From Sanderia malayensis (Eukaryota; Cnidaria; Scyphozoa; Semaeostomeae; Pelagiidae): a stretch of DNA of 64,000 nt. The number at the start of each line of letters is the position of its first letter. Positions within the stretch are counted from its first letter, which is position 1. The stretch covers positions 124,001 to 188,000 of the forward strand of contig RQOL01000478.1 of the NCBI GenBank assembly GCA_013076295.1, given 5' to 3'. The position numbers and the translations under genes were made by a program. The notes below the pieces were generated by a model. The model made no database searches and had not been told where the DNA came from. It saw nothing but the letters and a program-made list of their open reading frames with translations. Shown here piece by piece: positions 40,887 to 51,764 of the stretch.

Positions 40887-42378
40887 AAGTACGAAATTTT
40901 TACAATTTTGGCACCGCGTGCCAATTCTGCATGCTCCTTGGGGATTTAGTGGGAAGGATTTTGGTTGACCTTCCCACCCTCTTTTTGGGTGGCCTTTCTT
41001 TTTCGTTGGCCTTTGCCAATTTTGATAAAAGCCTCTTCTTGTGTTCTGTAAATTAACAGACATAAGATTGTTATGTTAAAGGTTGTTAACATTTTGTAAA
41101 AAGATGTAATGCCATTGTTAAAAAGTGTATGTTAGACATGTGAAATGCAATGTAAAAAGGTGTACGTACAAAATTTCGTTGGTTGGGATTCTTCTCCCCG
41201 TCGCGAAAACAAAGTTGAATCGTTTGTCGGCCAATTCTGGGAATTGGTCGGCACATTTATTTTTCAATATAGATATACTACTATATGTTATTTCCTAGGA
41301 GAAAGAGGATGCAAAGAATAATGGTTGATAGCAGTTATGAAGATGGGAAATTTACTAATAAATGTATTTAATATAATTACTTTGGTATCATTGCCAAGGG
41401 TTATGGCAATGTTATTTTCTTTTCCTTTGGCATTTGCCATGCTGAAATGTTCTTAAAATGAAATGTTGAAATGCATGTAAAATTAGTATCAGGTTAATGG
41501 AAAATGCTGCTGAGGGAGAATTATGGAAGATTAGAAAATGTTGTTTTCCTCAATTTACGAAATTCTGATAGTATAGAATTTGTGCGTATTATATGAAGAG
41601 CGAAGATTGAAAATCGTAGTCATAGGAGAAGATACTTACAAATCTGTGATTGAGCGCGTAAGGTTGGAAGTAACGAATGCTGAAGTAAACAAAGGTAAGT
41701 AGTGTTAAAAATTGGTACACAATAACTGTAAACTTTTTATTAATAACTATGGATTCCTTTTAAGGCTCTTTTAGTTAATCTGCCTTTGTTTTCTGAAATG
41801 TTTAAACTTTATAAAGTCATTAAGAAAATTTTTTCACTTACTTGAATTTGGTGCGATCGAGATCTGAAAGGTTTTTCGCGCGCCTAAGTCAAAGCTATTG
41901 TCTTTCAAAACTATAGCAACAACATCAAGATGGCTCCGGGGAAAAGAATGAAATCGAGGTCTTCTGGACGTATGGAAACAACGTGGTGTTGGGTTAATTC
42001 CGATGTGACAATAATGCTGCATAGCGAAAGTAAGAGTGGCAAGGACTATAGATTAGAGTGAACTACGAATTGGTGTAAAAATAGAGAGGGTATGTTAAGT
42101 TGAATAATAATCAGGTAAGGCATAAGTAGATATAAATTGACATTAATTAAAGGTTGACTCCCACACTAAATAATGCTGTGATCATTCAGTAAACTTCTTT
42201 CATTTCCCTACAAATCACTATGAAATTACAACACTATTTAGTATCAAAATTTACATGCTAAAAGTTATAACATATTTCTGACTTTATTATATATTATTTA
42301 TTGTTTGATGGATTGTTATTTGATTGTCTTTCTTTATTATGTAAATAAAATACAATATTTTCTCAATCACTGTTTTGA
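40887..42378 (-). other. Helitron copy 1 5' region, middle part
   Basis: It is collinear with 55,980-57,463 of copy 2. A short segment near 40,900-41,055 (minus) reads EEAFIKIGKGQRKRKA after a TTTACAG acceptor-like sequence. The corresponding frame in copy 2 (57,309-57,479) is open and ends ELAHGAKIVKISYF. It could be a small exon of the element. No domain is recognised, and nothing else here looks coding. Confidence 0.45.
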
Positions 42379-42454
42379 ATGTGGCAGTTTTCTGCAAGGT
42401 ATGTAACTTCAGGTATATATCTATTGTGCTATAAATTTCATTATGTTATACATT

Positions 42455-42715
42455 ACTATAAATTAATATACATACTATACTATACATTACTATACATACT
42501 ATACATTACCATACCTACTATAAAAAGATACTATACCCACTATACCTACTATAAAAACATACTATACCTACTCTACCTACTATAACAACATACTATACCT
42601 ACCATAAAAATATACTATACCTACTATACCTACTATACAAACATACTACCCCTACTAAAAAAACATACTATACAAACTATACCTAATATACAACTATACA
42701 AACACTTGTTGAAAG
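42455..42715. repeat. TATAC-type VNTR in Helitron copy 1
   Basis: Imperfect units of TATACTATACCTACTATAAA type fill this stretch. The corresponding VNTR in copy 2 is much longer (about 55,030-55,905 including an inner microsatellite), so the array length is unstable. Confidence 0.9.
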
Positions 42716-42720
42716 TTTAA

Positions 42721-43193
42721 ATGAGGAAAATCGTGCAAATAGCGCCTGCAAAATTCATAAGTTTGACTTTGTTTTCATTGGGCCTAAGCGTTGCAAGCAT
42801 GCCAAAGCAACGCCTACTACAAACAAAAATTACAACTATTTCAACTCAAAATACTAAACAAAGCTATCACCGGTGTTCCCAATTGCTTCCTGCAACTCTC
42901 CAAGGTCTTTGAAACAAATAGCAGCTCTTTACAAAGATAATTAAGGTGGTAAAACACTTTGAAAGGCGCCCTTTGTGTGCAAAACAAAAACACACGTCTT
43001 CTCCAAAAGTGCCTGCTGCAACCGAGGGCGAATAACGAAAAACTACCTAAAATTCGCATGGGTCGCCTGCAAGCCGAGGACGAAAAACGAAATTTTATCG
43101 AAAACGGCGTGGGTCGCGCCAAAAGAGCCAATCAAATTGCAGGAAAATACGAAACGGGTCACGTGAAGAGCGAATACTTTTTTCGAAAATGGA
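42721..43193 (-). repeat. Helitron copy 1 5' terminal region, inner part
   Basis: It matches, inverted, 54,650-55,010 and, directly, the 5' part of the nested element (about 40,160-40,560). Blocks include GGGCCTAAGCGTTGCAAGCA, AAACACACGTCTTCTCCAAA and GGGTCACGTGAAGAGCGAAT. It is interrupted at ATGGA (43,189-43,193) by the BEL element and resumes at 49,677. Confidence 0.85.
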
Positions 43194-43536
43194 TGAAAAT
43201 GGAAAAAAAGGATTTTTTAATTTTATTACATAAATGTGTGATGTGATCCGTAACTTGTTTTTTTGCTGTGTCAATGTGTTCATTGTTTGGCGTATTGTAT
43301 AGTCTTTTGTATTCGTCTTGTGTTTTGAAAGAGCATTTCTGTCTATTCACGTTTATCTTTTTTTTTGGGTGTATAATTAGGCGCGAAGCAGCAGATACGA
43401 GAACTTTAGTTTTAATTTTGTTTATGGACGTTGCTGGATAATTTATTTATTGAAATAATGGACGCCAATATAAATTCACGAAATTGAAGCATGAAGCTAA
43501 ATTTTTAAATTGACTTTGTTTATTTTGGCTGCTATA
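43194..43536 (+). repeat. 5' LTR of the BEL element
   Basis: This 343-bp LTR starts TGAAAATGG and ends GCTGCTATA, directly after the ATGGA duplication. Just inside is a stem-loop, AGTGACTT-TAT-AAGTCACT (about 43,539-43,557), at the place of the primer-binding region. Confidence 0.9.
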
Positions 43537-43583
43537 TTCAGTGACTTTATAAGTCACTTCAGCAAATAAAATTTCCATAAAAT

Positions 43584-44900
43584 TTGATTATGGCAAGAAA
43601 TTCTTCGGATAATGTTTTTGGAAATTTTGGAGAATCTTTAAGAAACAACTCGGAGCCGTCCACAAACAGAAATTTGGATGAAGTGACGGTAACGAACATT
43701 CAAGATGAAGTTCAAAGCAACATAGAGGCTCTGAATTTGTTTGGTCCTGGAGGTGACAGATCTAAACGCGTGGCAACGTTAACAGAGAAAGGAAAGTCGT
43801 ATACACGCGACGTTCTATTTCGAAATCGAAAATCGCTTTATTGTAACTTCCAGAAGCAGATGAAATTTATTACGTCCTTATTAAACTTGAGTCACAGTAT
43901 GACTGTTATTCGTTGTGAATTATCGAAATTGGATGAGATTTTTTGCAATTTGATGGCCGTACAAGAGAATTTTATTGCATTAGTGGAGAATTGTGATCAA
44001 CATGACATTGAAATCCGTTGGTTTGAAGTTGTTGATAAGGAGGTTATGGATTTCAAAACAAATATTCACAATCATTTGTCTCAAGCTAAGAATTTAGAAG
44101 ATAGTAAAAGTGTTACGTCTTTATGTTCGAAGAGCTCAAAAAAGTCCCGAAAGTCATCAAGTTCAACCGCTACGTCATCAAGCTTAAAAAGCTCAAAAGG
44201 GTCGCGGAAGTCTGGTTCATCAGTTCGTGAGCGTGTCGCTGCAGAAAAGGCACGCATAGCTGAGTTACACGCAGAATCCAAATTTCTGGAGGAAAGAAGA
44301 GCTGCTGAAATCGCATCTGAAAAGGTTCGCATCAAGCAAGAAATGGCTAAAGCGGAAGCTAGAGTAAAGGTTTTTGAGGAATTTGAAGATTCTATCCGCT
44401 GTGAGAAATCTGTTACAGAAGAAGTGGCAGATCAAGATGGAACTTTTTATAAAAACGAAAGAATTTCTCGTTCTTACGTCAAAAACTGGATCACTGCAAA
44501 TGGAGATGTTACCAATCAACCTGGTTTTTTACAAAGGCAAAGAATTGAACCCTCTCGAGTACAACTTGAAAATTTGTCAAAACAACAACAACAACAAACA
44601 GTTTCTTTTGGTATGAGGAGACCTGAATGTTCACAACCTTATGTTCCCAAAATGCCCAAAGAAGAGTTGCCTCAGCAACCAAATCTAGGGAACCACTTCA
44701 TAAATGAACCAAGAGAAGATACAGAGGGCATTGATGAAAGCACTTTACATGCTGCTACCATTTATGGATTATTGAATCAGCAAAATGCACCAAATGTGGA
44801 TATTGATGTTTTTGGCGGTGATCCCATAGAATATCAATGCTTTATGACAACGTTTCAAGAAGTTGTTGAGAAGAAAATTGCAGATCCAATGGAAAGGTGA
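43584..44900 (+). CDS. BEL gag, 438 residues, truncated by a deletion
   Basis: The frame opens with MIMARNSSDNVFGNFGESLR; a second in-frame ATG lies two codons on (43,590). A serine/lysine-rich stretch (SSKKSRKSSSSTATSSSLKS) is followed by a coiled-coil-like charged helix (EKARIAELHAESKFLEERRA). The end, VFGGDPIEYQCFMTTFQEVV, is the conserved entry to the BEL/Pao gag core. The frame is lost at DPMER, and the core continues in another frame at 44,863 (KGEAKELIRHCIQLPPKVCY), which suggests a small deletion. It would form the particle that packages the element RNA. Confidence 0.85.
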   Translation: MIMARNSSDNVFGNFGESLRNNSEPSTNRNLDEVTVTNIQDEVQSNIEALNLFGPGGDRSKRVATLTEKGKSYTRDVLFRNRKSLYCNFQKQMKFITSLLNLSHSMTVIRCELSKLDEIFCNLMAVQENFIALVENCDQHDIEIRWFEVVDKEVMDFKTNIHNHLSQAKNLEDSKSVTSLCSKSSKKSRKSSSSTATSSSLKSSKGSRKSGSSVRERVAAEKARIAELHAESKFLEERRAAEIASEKVRIKQEMAKAEARVKVFEEFEDSIRCEKSVTEEVADQDGTFYKNERISRSYVKNWITANGDVTNQPGFLQRQRIEPSRVQLENLSKQQQQQTVSFGMRRPECSQPYVPKMPKEELPQQPNLGNHFINEPREDTEGIDESTLHAATIYGLLNQQNAPNVDIDVFGGDPIEYQCFMTTFQEVVEKKIADPMER

Positions 44901-45234
44901 AGCAAAAGAATTAATCAGACATTGTATCCAGTTGCCACCAAAAGTTTGCTACAAGGAAGCAAAAGCGTTGCTAACAAAAGAGTATGGGGATTCATATAGG
45001 ATTTCAGCTGCTTACATGAAGGAGCTACGTAGATGGCCACAAGTTAAATATGCTGATGCACTTTCATTTAGAACTTTCTATAGATTTCTGGTTAAATGCC
45101 AAACCAGCATGAAAGCTGGCCCTCATTTCAAGCATTAAATACACCGGAAATTCTGCAAATTCTCCAGTCGAAACTTCCTGGTAATCTACAGGAAAGATGG
45201 AATTTGAAAAGTTTTTGGTCTCAAAAGAGATGAA
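44863..45234 (+). pseudogene. BEL gag core continuation, frameshifted
   Basis: This continues the gag domain after the break: GEAKELIRHCIQLPPKVCYK, LLTKEYGDSYRISAAYMKEL, ADALSFRTFYRFLVKCQ. It is the standard BEL/Pao gag core. After 45,138 the frame is again broken before the next long frame begins at 45,235. Confidence 0.8.
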
Positions 45235-46917
45235 TTGAGAGCCGCTGAATTCATAGATTTTGTTAACCTGATTGAAGAAGAAACGAGACTGGTCAATGAC
45301 CCCTTGTATTCAAGAGAAGCTTTGTCCGAAGTTCAAAACTCCTTTAAAGACAGATTTAGAAGAGAAATGGCAAAAGATACGAAGATGAGTGTTTACAGCA
45401 CAGATTATTCTTCAACAGAGACGGATAGAGTTTATGAACCTAAATCCAGTTGCCCATCATGTGAAGGATTGCATGATTTAGATAAATGTCCTGATTATTT
45501 AAAGCTTGATGTGAAAGAAAGAAGCAAGTTTCTGTATGAGAACAAATTATGTTATGCTTGCTATAAGCCTACATCCCCAACCCATGTGTCAAAGAGCTGC
45601 AGGCAACGAAGAATGTGTAATATTTGTACCGGATCTCATCCAACTGGCTTACATGGATTTAAGTTCACAAAAAGATCGGAGAATGATGAAACAAAGCAAG
45701 ATCATTTGGTTTGTAATTTGGCTACTGTTGATGCGCAAGTCATAAGTTTGTCGGTGATTCCAGTGAGAATTGGTGCCAAGAATGGGAATCAAGAAATGAT
45801 AGTTTATGCTATGCTTGACAACTGCAGTCAGGGAACTTTCATACAAGAGGACATATTGAATGCATTGAAGGTGAAAGGTGTGAGGACCACAGTAACTGTG
45901 AAGACCATGACGGGTGAAGCTACAGAAGAATCAATTAGTCTCGATAATTTGACGGTATCTGGTTTGGGTTCTGCTGACAGAGAAACGATATCGTTGCCAA
46001 AAACGTATAGCAGAAAAGAGCTCCCGATTCAAAGAGATGATATACTGACACCAGATAAATTACGTCATTGGCCCCACCTGAAAGATATCATGAAAGATCT
46101 ACACAAAGAAGATTCTGAAATTCCGGTCGGTTTGTTGATTGGTGCAAATTGTCCATTGGCTCTTGAACCTCATGAAATAATTCCTAGTCAAGATGGCGGC
46201 CCTTATGCTTTTAGATCCTGCCTTGGCTGGTGTATTTCAGGCCCAATCATTAAATCCGCAGAGAATGAAATATTAGTGAGGTGCAATCGAATCGCAGTCT
46301 CCGATGCTGGCTCCACAAAGATTGCCGAGCATCACTTCGTTGTAGAAGATGCTGTAAAGGATGTCACAATCAATGAAATTTTGACAAAAATGTACCATAC
46401 TGATTTCAGTGAAGCAAAGTTGAATGATGAAAACTTAAACTTTTCACAAGAAGACAAGAAGTTCTTGGAATTGATGAAAGAGCGGGGTTATGAATCTGAT
46501 GGTCATTATGTGCTACCGCTGCCATTTCGTAATCCGCATGTTTGCATGCCAAACAACAGAGATCAAGCAATGAAGAGAGCAAAGTGGACAAAAAGAAGGC
46601 TACAGAAAGACCCTACGTTTTATAATGATTACATCAAGTTTATGAACGATATCATTGGTAAAGGATATGCAAAGAAAGTAGAAGCGAATTATGACATCCC
46701 TGGAAAGCAGTGGTACATTCCTCATCACGGAGTATATCACCCAAAGAAACCAGAAAAAATTAGAGTAGTATTCGATTGCAGCGCTCAATACGAAGGAACT
46801 TGTTTGAACAAAGAGCTTCTACAAGGTCTGGATCTGACTAATCAGTTGGTGGGAGTGCTTTTTGCGATTTCTTTGGTGGCCAGAAGGAAACCTGGAATCG
46901 GCACCTATGGATTATGA
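45235..46917 (+). pseudogene. BEL gag-pol: zinc knuckles, protease, N-terminal RT
   Basis: This 560-residue frame continues from gag (EFIDFVNLIEEETRLVNDPL). Cysteine/histidine knuckles follow: CPSCEGLHDLDKCPDY, LCYACYKPTSPTHVSKSC and CNICTGSHPTGLHG. The aspartic protease motif is AMLDNCSQGTFIQEDIL (about residue 195). The RT starts at KQWYIPHHGVYHPKKP and KIRVVFDCSAQYEGTCLNK. The frame ends after LTNQLVGVLF. A deletion near 46,857-46,862 has removed the segment with RT motif A and shifts the frame to FLRFLWWPEGN in the next ORF. The deleted catalytic aspartate makes the RT inactive. Confidence 0.88.
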
Positions 46918-48667
46918 AATGTGTGTTCATCTCTTTGGGGGAATATCGTCACCAAGTTGTTCTAATTTTGCACTCACGAAAACACCAGATGATTCAGAGG
47001 TAGAATTTGGAAGTGAAGCTGCAATGACTTTGAAAAGAAACTTCTATGTTGATGACATGCTAAAATCAAAGGAATGCAGCTCATCTTCAATAGCACTGAT
47101 ATCAAATGTGTGTGCTTCAGGTGGTTTTAATCTCACGAAGTTTGCCTCTAATGATAAAGAAGTGTTGGAATCTATTCCACAAGATGCGAGATCAAAAGAA
47201 GTAAAGAAATGTGATTTAGCAGTAGACAATTTACCAGCTGAGCGGGCACTTGGTGTATATTGGTGTGTAGAGAATGATACACTCGGATTTCGTATTGAGT
47301 TGAACGATAAGCCGTTAACAAGAAGAGGTGTACTGTCGTCCATAAGCTCCATTTATGATCCGCTTGGTGTGGCAGCCCCGTTTCTATTACAAGGGAGGAA
47401 AATATTGCAACAGCTTTGTAGTGACAAAAAAGAATGGGATGACGACTTATCAGAAGACCAGAAAAACATGTGGCTAAGATGGAGGCAGGAGCTTCCGCTT
47501 CTTGAAACATTAGAGATAACACGTTGTTACAAACCGAAACATTTTGGTAAGGTCGTCTCTGCAACACTCCACAATTTTTCAGATGCATCGCAAGAAAGCT
47601 ATGGTCAGGCAAGCTACTTACATCTTACTGATGTCAAAGGAAATATTAATTGTTCTTTGGTCATGGGAAAATCTCGAGTTTCTCCATTGAAGCAAACAAC
47701 GATTCCAAGGCTGGAGCTTACAGCCGCAACAGTATCAGTAAAAGTTGGAGCTATGCTAAGAAGAGAACTGGACATGGAAGATCTGAAGCAGACGTGCTGG
47801 ACAGATAGCCAGATTGTACTTGGTTACATTGCTAATGAGACAAAACGATTCAAGACATTTGTTGCGAACCGAGTTCAAGTAATCAGAGATCATTCGGAAA
47901 TAGAGGAAGCATTTGAAATTGAGTTAAAAGTATTAAAGAACGTTTCACGAGACAAGGATGAAATTTTACGAGGTGAAAGAAGAATCCTCAAGAAAGCTAG
48001 CTCTTTGTTTAAATTGGATCCCTTCCTCGATGAAAACGGAATCGTGAGAGTAGGTGGAAGAATGAAGAAGTCATGCTTTGATGAAGAATGCAAGCACCCT
48101 ATTTTGCTGCCAAAGAAAGGGAAAGTTACTGAGTTAGTAATAGACTTGTGCCATCGAAAAGCACAGCACGCAGGGAGAGGTATGACATTGAATGAAATTC
48201 GATCAAGTGGGTACTGGATAATTAATGCGAACTCTAAGGTTCGACAGTTTATTTCAAGATGTGTTAGATGTCGCAGTCTTCGCAGAAAGTTAGGTGAACA
48301 GAAGATGGCAGATCTTCCTGAAGAGCGAGTTAAGGAAGCACCACCTTTCACATACTGTGGAGTGGATTTGTTTGGACCATTTGTCATCAAAGAAAGAAGA
48401 AAGGAGCTGAAAAGATACGGAGTTTTGTTCACATGTTTTGGAAGTTGTGTGATTCATATTGAAACAACTAACTCATTGGACACAGACTCGTTTATTCAAG
48501 CTTTAAGGAGGTTTATTGCAAGAAGAGGCAGTGTACGTCAAATATACTCCGATAATGGCACTAATTTTGTTGGTACGGTCAACGAGCTTCAGAAAGAATT
48601 TGAGAAAATGGATCAAAGTAAGATTAGTCGCTTTGCTGATAATCAGAATACAGATTGGATTTTATGA
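46862..48667 (+). pseudogene. BEL pol: C-terminal RT, RNase H, N-terminal and core integrase
   Basis: This 601-residue frame opens in mid-RT with RFLWWPEGN and YEMCVHLFGGISSPSCSNFA. The second catalytic RT block, RNFYVDDMLKS, is intact at about residues 60-70. RNase H motifs follow (LHNFSDASQESYGQASYL, TIPRLELTAATVSVK, CWTDSQIVLGYI). Integrase follows with its zinc-binding histidines and cysteines (LCHRKAQHAGRG, ISRCVRCR). The core has GVDLFGPFVIKER (first Asp) and RQIYSDNGTNFVG (second Asp). The frame stops at 48,667 (DWIL), a few residues before the catalytic Glu, which is in the next frame. Confidence 0.9.
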
Positions 48668-49291
48668 AAAAAGAACGTCCCTGCGGCAAGCCACATGGGA
48701 GGAGTGTGGGAGCGTCAGATTCGTTCTGTTAGAGCCATACTGTCATCTCTACTGAAGAATCATGGACATTCTCTTGATGATGAATCGTTGAGAACATTGC
48801 TGACCGAGTCCGAAGCAATAGTGAATTCACACCCTCTCACAGTTGAGACACTGAGTGATCCACACAGCGTCAGACCACTGACACCAAATCATTTGCTGAC
48901 GATGAAATCCAAGGTTATCATGCCACCTCCAGGTGTATTCCAAAAAGCTGATTTATATTGTAGAAGGAGATGGAGAAGAGTACAACATCTTTTAAATGAA
49001 TTTTGGTCGAGATGGAAAAAGGAGTACTTGATGTTGTTGCAACCAAGGCAAAAATGGACAGAGCCCAGAAGGAATTACCGGATTGGAAACGTGGTTCTTT
49101 TAAAGGAAAGTAGCGATAGGAATGATTGGCCAATGGGGAAAGTGATAATTGCAAATGCTGATCGTAATGGGTTCGTGCGAAGTGTAACATTGCTGCTAGC
49201 CAAAAGGGATGATATTGACACGAGACATCGAAAACTTGATAGACCTGTAAATAAATTAGTACTCCTGCTGGAGTCAGAAGAGATTGACTAA
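48668..49291 (+). pseudogene. BEL pol: C-terminal integrase
   Basis: After the TGA at 48,665-48,667 the same protein continues: AASHMGGVWERQIRSVRAIL carries the integrase glutamate (WERQ). Then ESEAIVNSHPLTV, DPHSVRPLTPNHLLTMKS and the C-terminal WRRVQHLLNEFWSRWKKEYL, NYRIGNVVLLKE and DRPVNKLVLLLESEE lead to a stop at 49,291. This is the usual BEL/Pao pol C-terminus, complete except for the upstream stop. Confidence 0.88.
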
Positions 49292-49330
49292 TGAAGAATA
49301 AAGATATTACATACCTTGAAGGGAGGAAGA

Positions 49331-49671
49331 CGAAAATGGAAAAAAAGGATTTTTTAATTTAATTACGTAACTGTGTGATGTGATCCGTAACTTGTTTTTT
49401 GCTGTGTCAATTTGTTCATTGTTTTGCGTATTGTATAGTCTTTTGTATTCGTCTTGTGTTTTGAAAGAGCATTTCTGTGTATTCACGTTTATCTTTTTTT
49501 TGGGAGTATAATTAGGCGCGAAGCAGCAGATACGAGAACTTTAGTTTTAATTTTATTTATGGACGTTGCTGGATAATTTATTTGCTGAAATAATGGACGC
49601 CAATATAAATTCCCGAAATTGAAGCATGAAGCTAGATTTTTAAATTGACTTTGTTTATTTTGGCTGCTATA
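49331..49671 (+). repeat. 3' LTR of the BEL element
   Basis: It is 341 bp, begins CGAAAATGG (the first base of the usual TG mutated to C) and ends GCTGCTATA before ATGGA. It is nearly identical to the 5' LTR. Confidence 0.9.
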
Positions 49672-49676
49672 ATGGA

Positions 49677-49981
49677 GTTCGCGACGCAAATTTGGAAGTT
49701 TCGCCAGCGTAAACCGTCGTTTTTTCGTGATAGCCCAATTAGTAGAATAATTAATGGAATAACTCAAAAATTCTTTTAAAATAGGCTTGCAAAAATAGAT
49801 AACTTTTGCCTACTCCAGAAACGGAGCTTTTGCGACCCCATTGAAAAAAACCTTATTGATCACTGATTCGCCGTTTCCTCCCATTGTTTTTGGGCGTTCA
49901 ACCTATTGTTTCGGGTCGAATCTATTGTTTTAGGCAGAGTTTCGCCACCGTCACGTGACTCCGCAGAATATATATATTAGA
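49677..49981 (-). repeat. Helitron copy 1 5' terminal region, outer part
   Basis: It resumes the sequence interrupted at 43,193 (GTTCGCGACGCAAATTTGGA) and runs to the 5' terminus at 49,981. It corresponds to 54,290-54,620 in copy 2 and 40,560-40,886 in the nested element, including ATTGTTTCGGGTCGAATCTA and CACGTGACTCCGCAGAATAT. Confidence 0.88.
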
Positions 49982-50518
49982 ATGCAGCACTAAGCCTGCG
50001 TTGGGCCTCCAGCGAAACATATCAGTTGAGTTTAAGCATCACTGTCCACTGTCCACATCAGGGACACGTTGCCAGTGTCTACCAGAGGTCAGTACGTGGG
50101 CAATAACTATGGTGATACCAGTACATCTATCAAATATCACAGAGATGAAGAAAACAATGGAGATGGCAGTAAAAGGAACCCAGGGATTCGGAAAATGCTA
50201 AACACGCACTGCCAATATAATTCAAGCATGACAATTTTGATATGATACATTTAGATAGAGCGGCCTCCTTTTTTTTACTCTACTTTCTGCCAATGATTTA
50301 AAAATTCAGGGCATTGCTTCCAAATTGTGATTTTGCAAAGCTTATGAGTCAGTACAGAGAGAGAGAAATTCTTAAGAAATTCAGAGGAGCATTCACATAT
50401 CTGATTTAGTTATGAAAACATAATAATCCTGAATTTAGGGCACACTATCAGATGTCAGTTGACCGAATTAAGTAAGCAAACAGTTGGGACGCATACGTCC
50501 AGTCTTGTGGTGGATACC
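49982..50518. other. Flank of Helitron copy 1; nothing recognised
   Basis: This is target DNA between the 5' end of Helitron copy 1 and the integrase gene. No coding region or repeat unit is recognised. Confidence 0.55.
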
Positions 50519-51695
50519 TCATGTTGTTACTTTCAACCACATCCTTGAAATGTGCAACCAGGGCTTTGTCATCACAATCAAGGGCCCGTGCAGCTTCTGC
50601 ATGCACATTGCATTGATCAATAATGCATCAAATCTTATCTTCATTGATTTGTTCCCCACAGTCTGAATAGTCAAACCATTCTGGTATATGATGATCAGGA
50701 ACACCAGTAATAGCTGCTTGTCTTGATTTTCTGATCAAATGATTATTCCAGTCTTCCGCAACAGTGTCTAGCTCCATTTGAAGGAATCTTGCATATACAA
50801 ACCATGCACATTCCATGTGCACATGGCTTTCAGGTACAAAAAGTCCACGGGCAACAAGACCCTTGAAATGGTCGATCATCCAAGCAGAGTAACCACGTTT
50901 ATAGTGAGACCACCAATTTTCTATTCTTTGATTTGAAGGTGAAGAGCCATACCTGTGCGCTTTCAAGTCATTTTTAGAGTACTTTGAATACCTGCGATTA
51001 TATCATTTTCTGTACCACAATCTGCTTGTACAATGGAGGAACAGCAGCCATACTTTTGGAGGGCATTGACGAAATAGCTTCCTGCTATATAAGGCTTATT
51101 GTTACTTCTGCCAACTTTCAACCATAAAACTTTCCGCGAAAAGCCATCGACGCAGCCATGTATAGGAAAACCGTATGGCTTTACTTTATCATATCCGTCA
51201 ATGTGCCATGCTGCATTTGGGCCACCGGATGTGTAGTTTCTTCTGATGAGCCTTCGGGATTGATGCTGCGCTGTCGCAACAAGATCAACCGCATGGAGAA
51301 GCATTTTCACTGTATCTCGTGGGACGGTGAGGTTATGTTTAATTTTGAGTTTCTTCCACATCGATTGATAACCCATTAACGATCCTGGTCTTGTTACCTC
51401 CTTTTTAATTATCTCACGAACATTGTCTTCACAAAAGTCAGCGCTATTACTTTGCAATCCATAGCCTCTGAAACGACGTTTTAATGTACTGAGGCTCCAT
51501 TCTATTTGATGATACTTGCCTAAAAACATCAAAATGGATTCATACTGATATCCTTTTCTGAAATAATGCTCCACCAGATTCCTTTCAGACCCATTCGTTG
51601 GTATAACCTCAGGGTTACCCTTTTTCTTCGCCCCACACTGTCCACAGAAAAAGTTTTCATGAGCAAGCTGGTGACCACAGTTTCAGCAATACATT
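50519..51695 (-). pseudogene. Transposon-derived integrase-like (DDE, rve fold) protein with N-terminal zinc ribbon
   Basis: On the minus strand a zinc ribbon opens the gene: MYC, a TGA stop, NCGHQLAHENFFCGQCGAKK (about 51,693-51,625), with CxxC pairs. A helix-turn-helix-like segment follows (HYFRKGYQYESILMFLGKYH, LSTLKRRFRGYGL). The catalytic core has AWHIDGYDKVKPYGFPIHGC (Asp) and SSIVQADCGTEN (Asp). After a frameshift near 50,970 comes GSSPSNQRIENWWSHYKRGY (Glu), which completes a D-D-E triad like that of retroviral-type integrases. Such repetitive metazoan proteins resemble integrases of Ginger-like DNA transposons. The frame continues to about 50,628. No terminal inverted repeats were found around it. 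Confidence 0.75.
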
Positions 51696-51764
51696 TTCAA
51701 CTACAAGCCTAGGCATATTTTCTTTAAATAAAAGAGCGCACTGTTTGGGAAATCATTTCGGGAA

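Larger units (their letters stand above)
43194..49671 (+). mobile_element. BEL/Pao LTR retrotransposon inserted in Helitron copy 1
   Basis: The LTRs of 343 and 341 bp (TGAAAATGGAAAAAAAGG to GGCTGCTATA) flank gag, protease, RT, RNase H and integrase in BEL/Pao arrangement. A 5-bp target duplication, ATGGA, lies at 43,189-43,193 and 49,672-49,676, the size typical of BEL. A purine tract, GAAGGGAGGAAGA, precedes the 3' LTR. The 3' LTR starts CG instead of TG. The LTRs are very similar and the frames long, so this is younger than the gypsy element, but several deletions disable it. Confidence 0.95.
29141..49981 (-). mobile_element. Large Helitron, copy 1, with nested insertions
   Basis: On the minus strand the element starts TCTAATATATATATTCTGCG at 49,981 and ends in CTAG at 29,141-29,144. 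These are the TC and CTAG termini expected of Helitrons. The flanking bases are T on each side (GCTGCAT and TCTGTAATG), with no target duplication. Inside, in order, are the 5' region, a GTATA-type VNTR, noncoding sequence, the Rep/helicase gene (36,930-31,878), a 2.4-kb 3' noncoding region and a hairpin-rich end. A nested non-autonomous Helitron (39,574-40,886) and a BEL element (43,194-49,671) interrupt it. Without these it is about 13 kb. The paralogue at 54,290 confirms the 5' end. Confidence 0.85.

Noticed and set aside
42455..42715. Possible CRISPR-like spaced repeat in the TATAC array
   Set aside because: Units are contiguous and degenerate with no unique spacers, and the context is a eukaryotic transposon.
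44081..44519. Minus-strand frames within the BEL gag region
   Set aside because: They are shadows of the long plus-strand gag frame.
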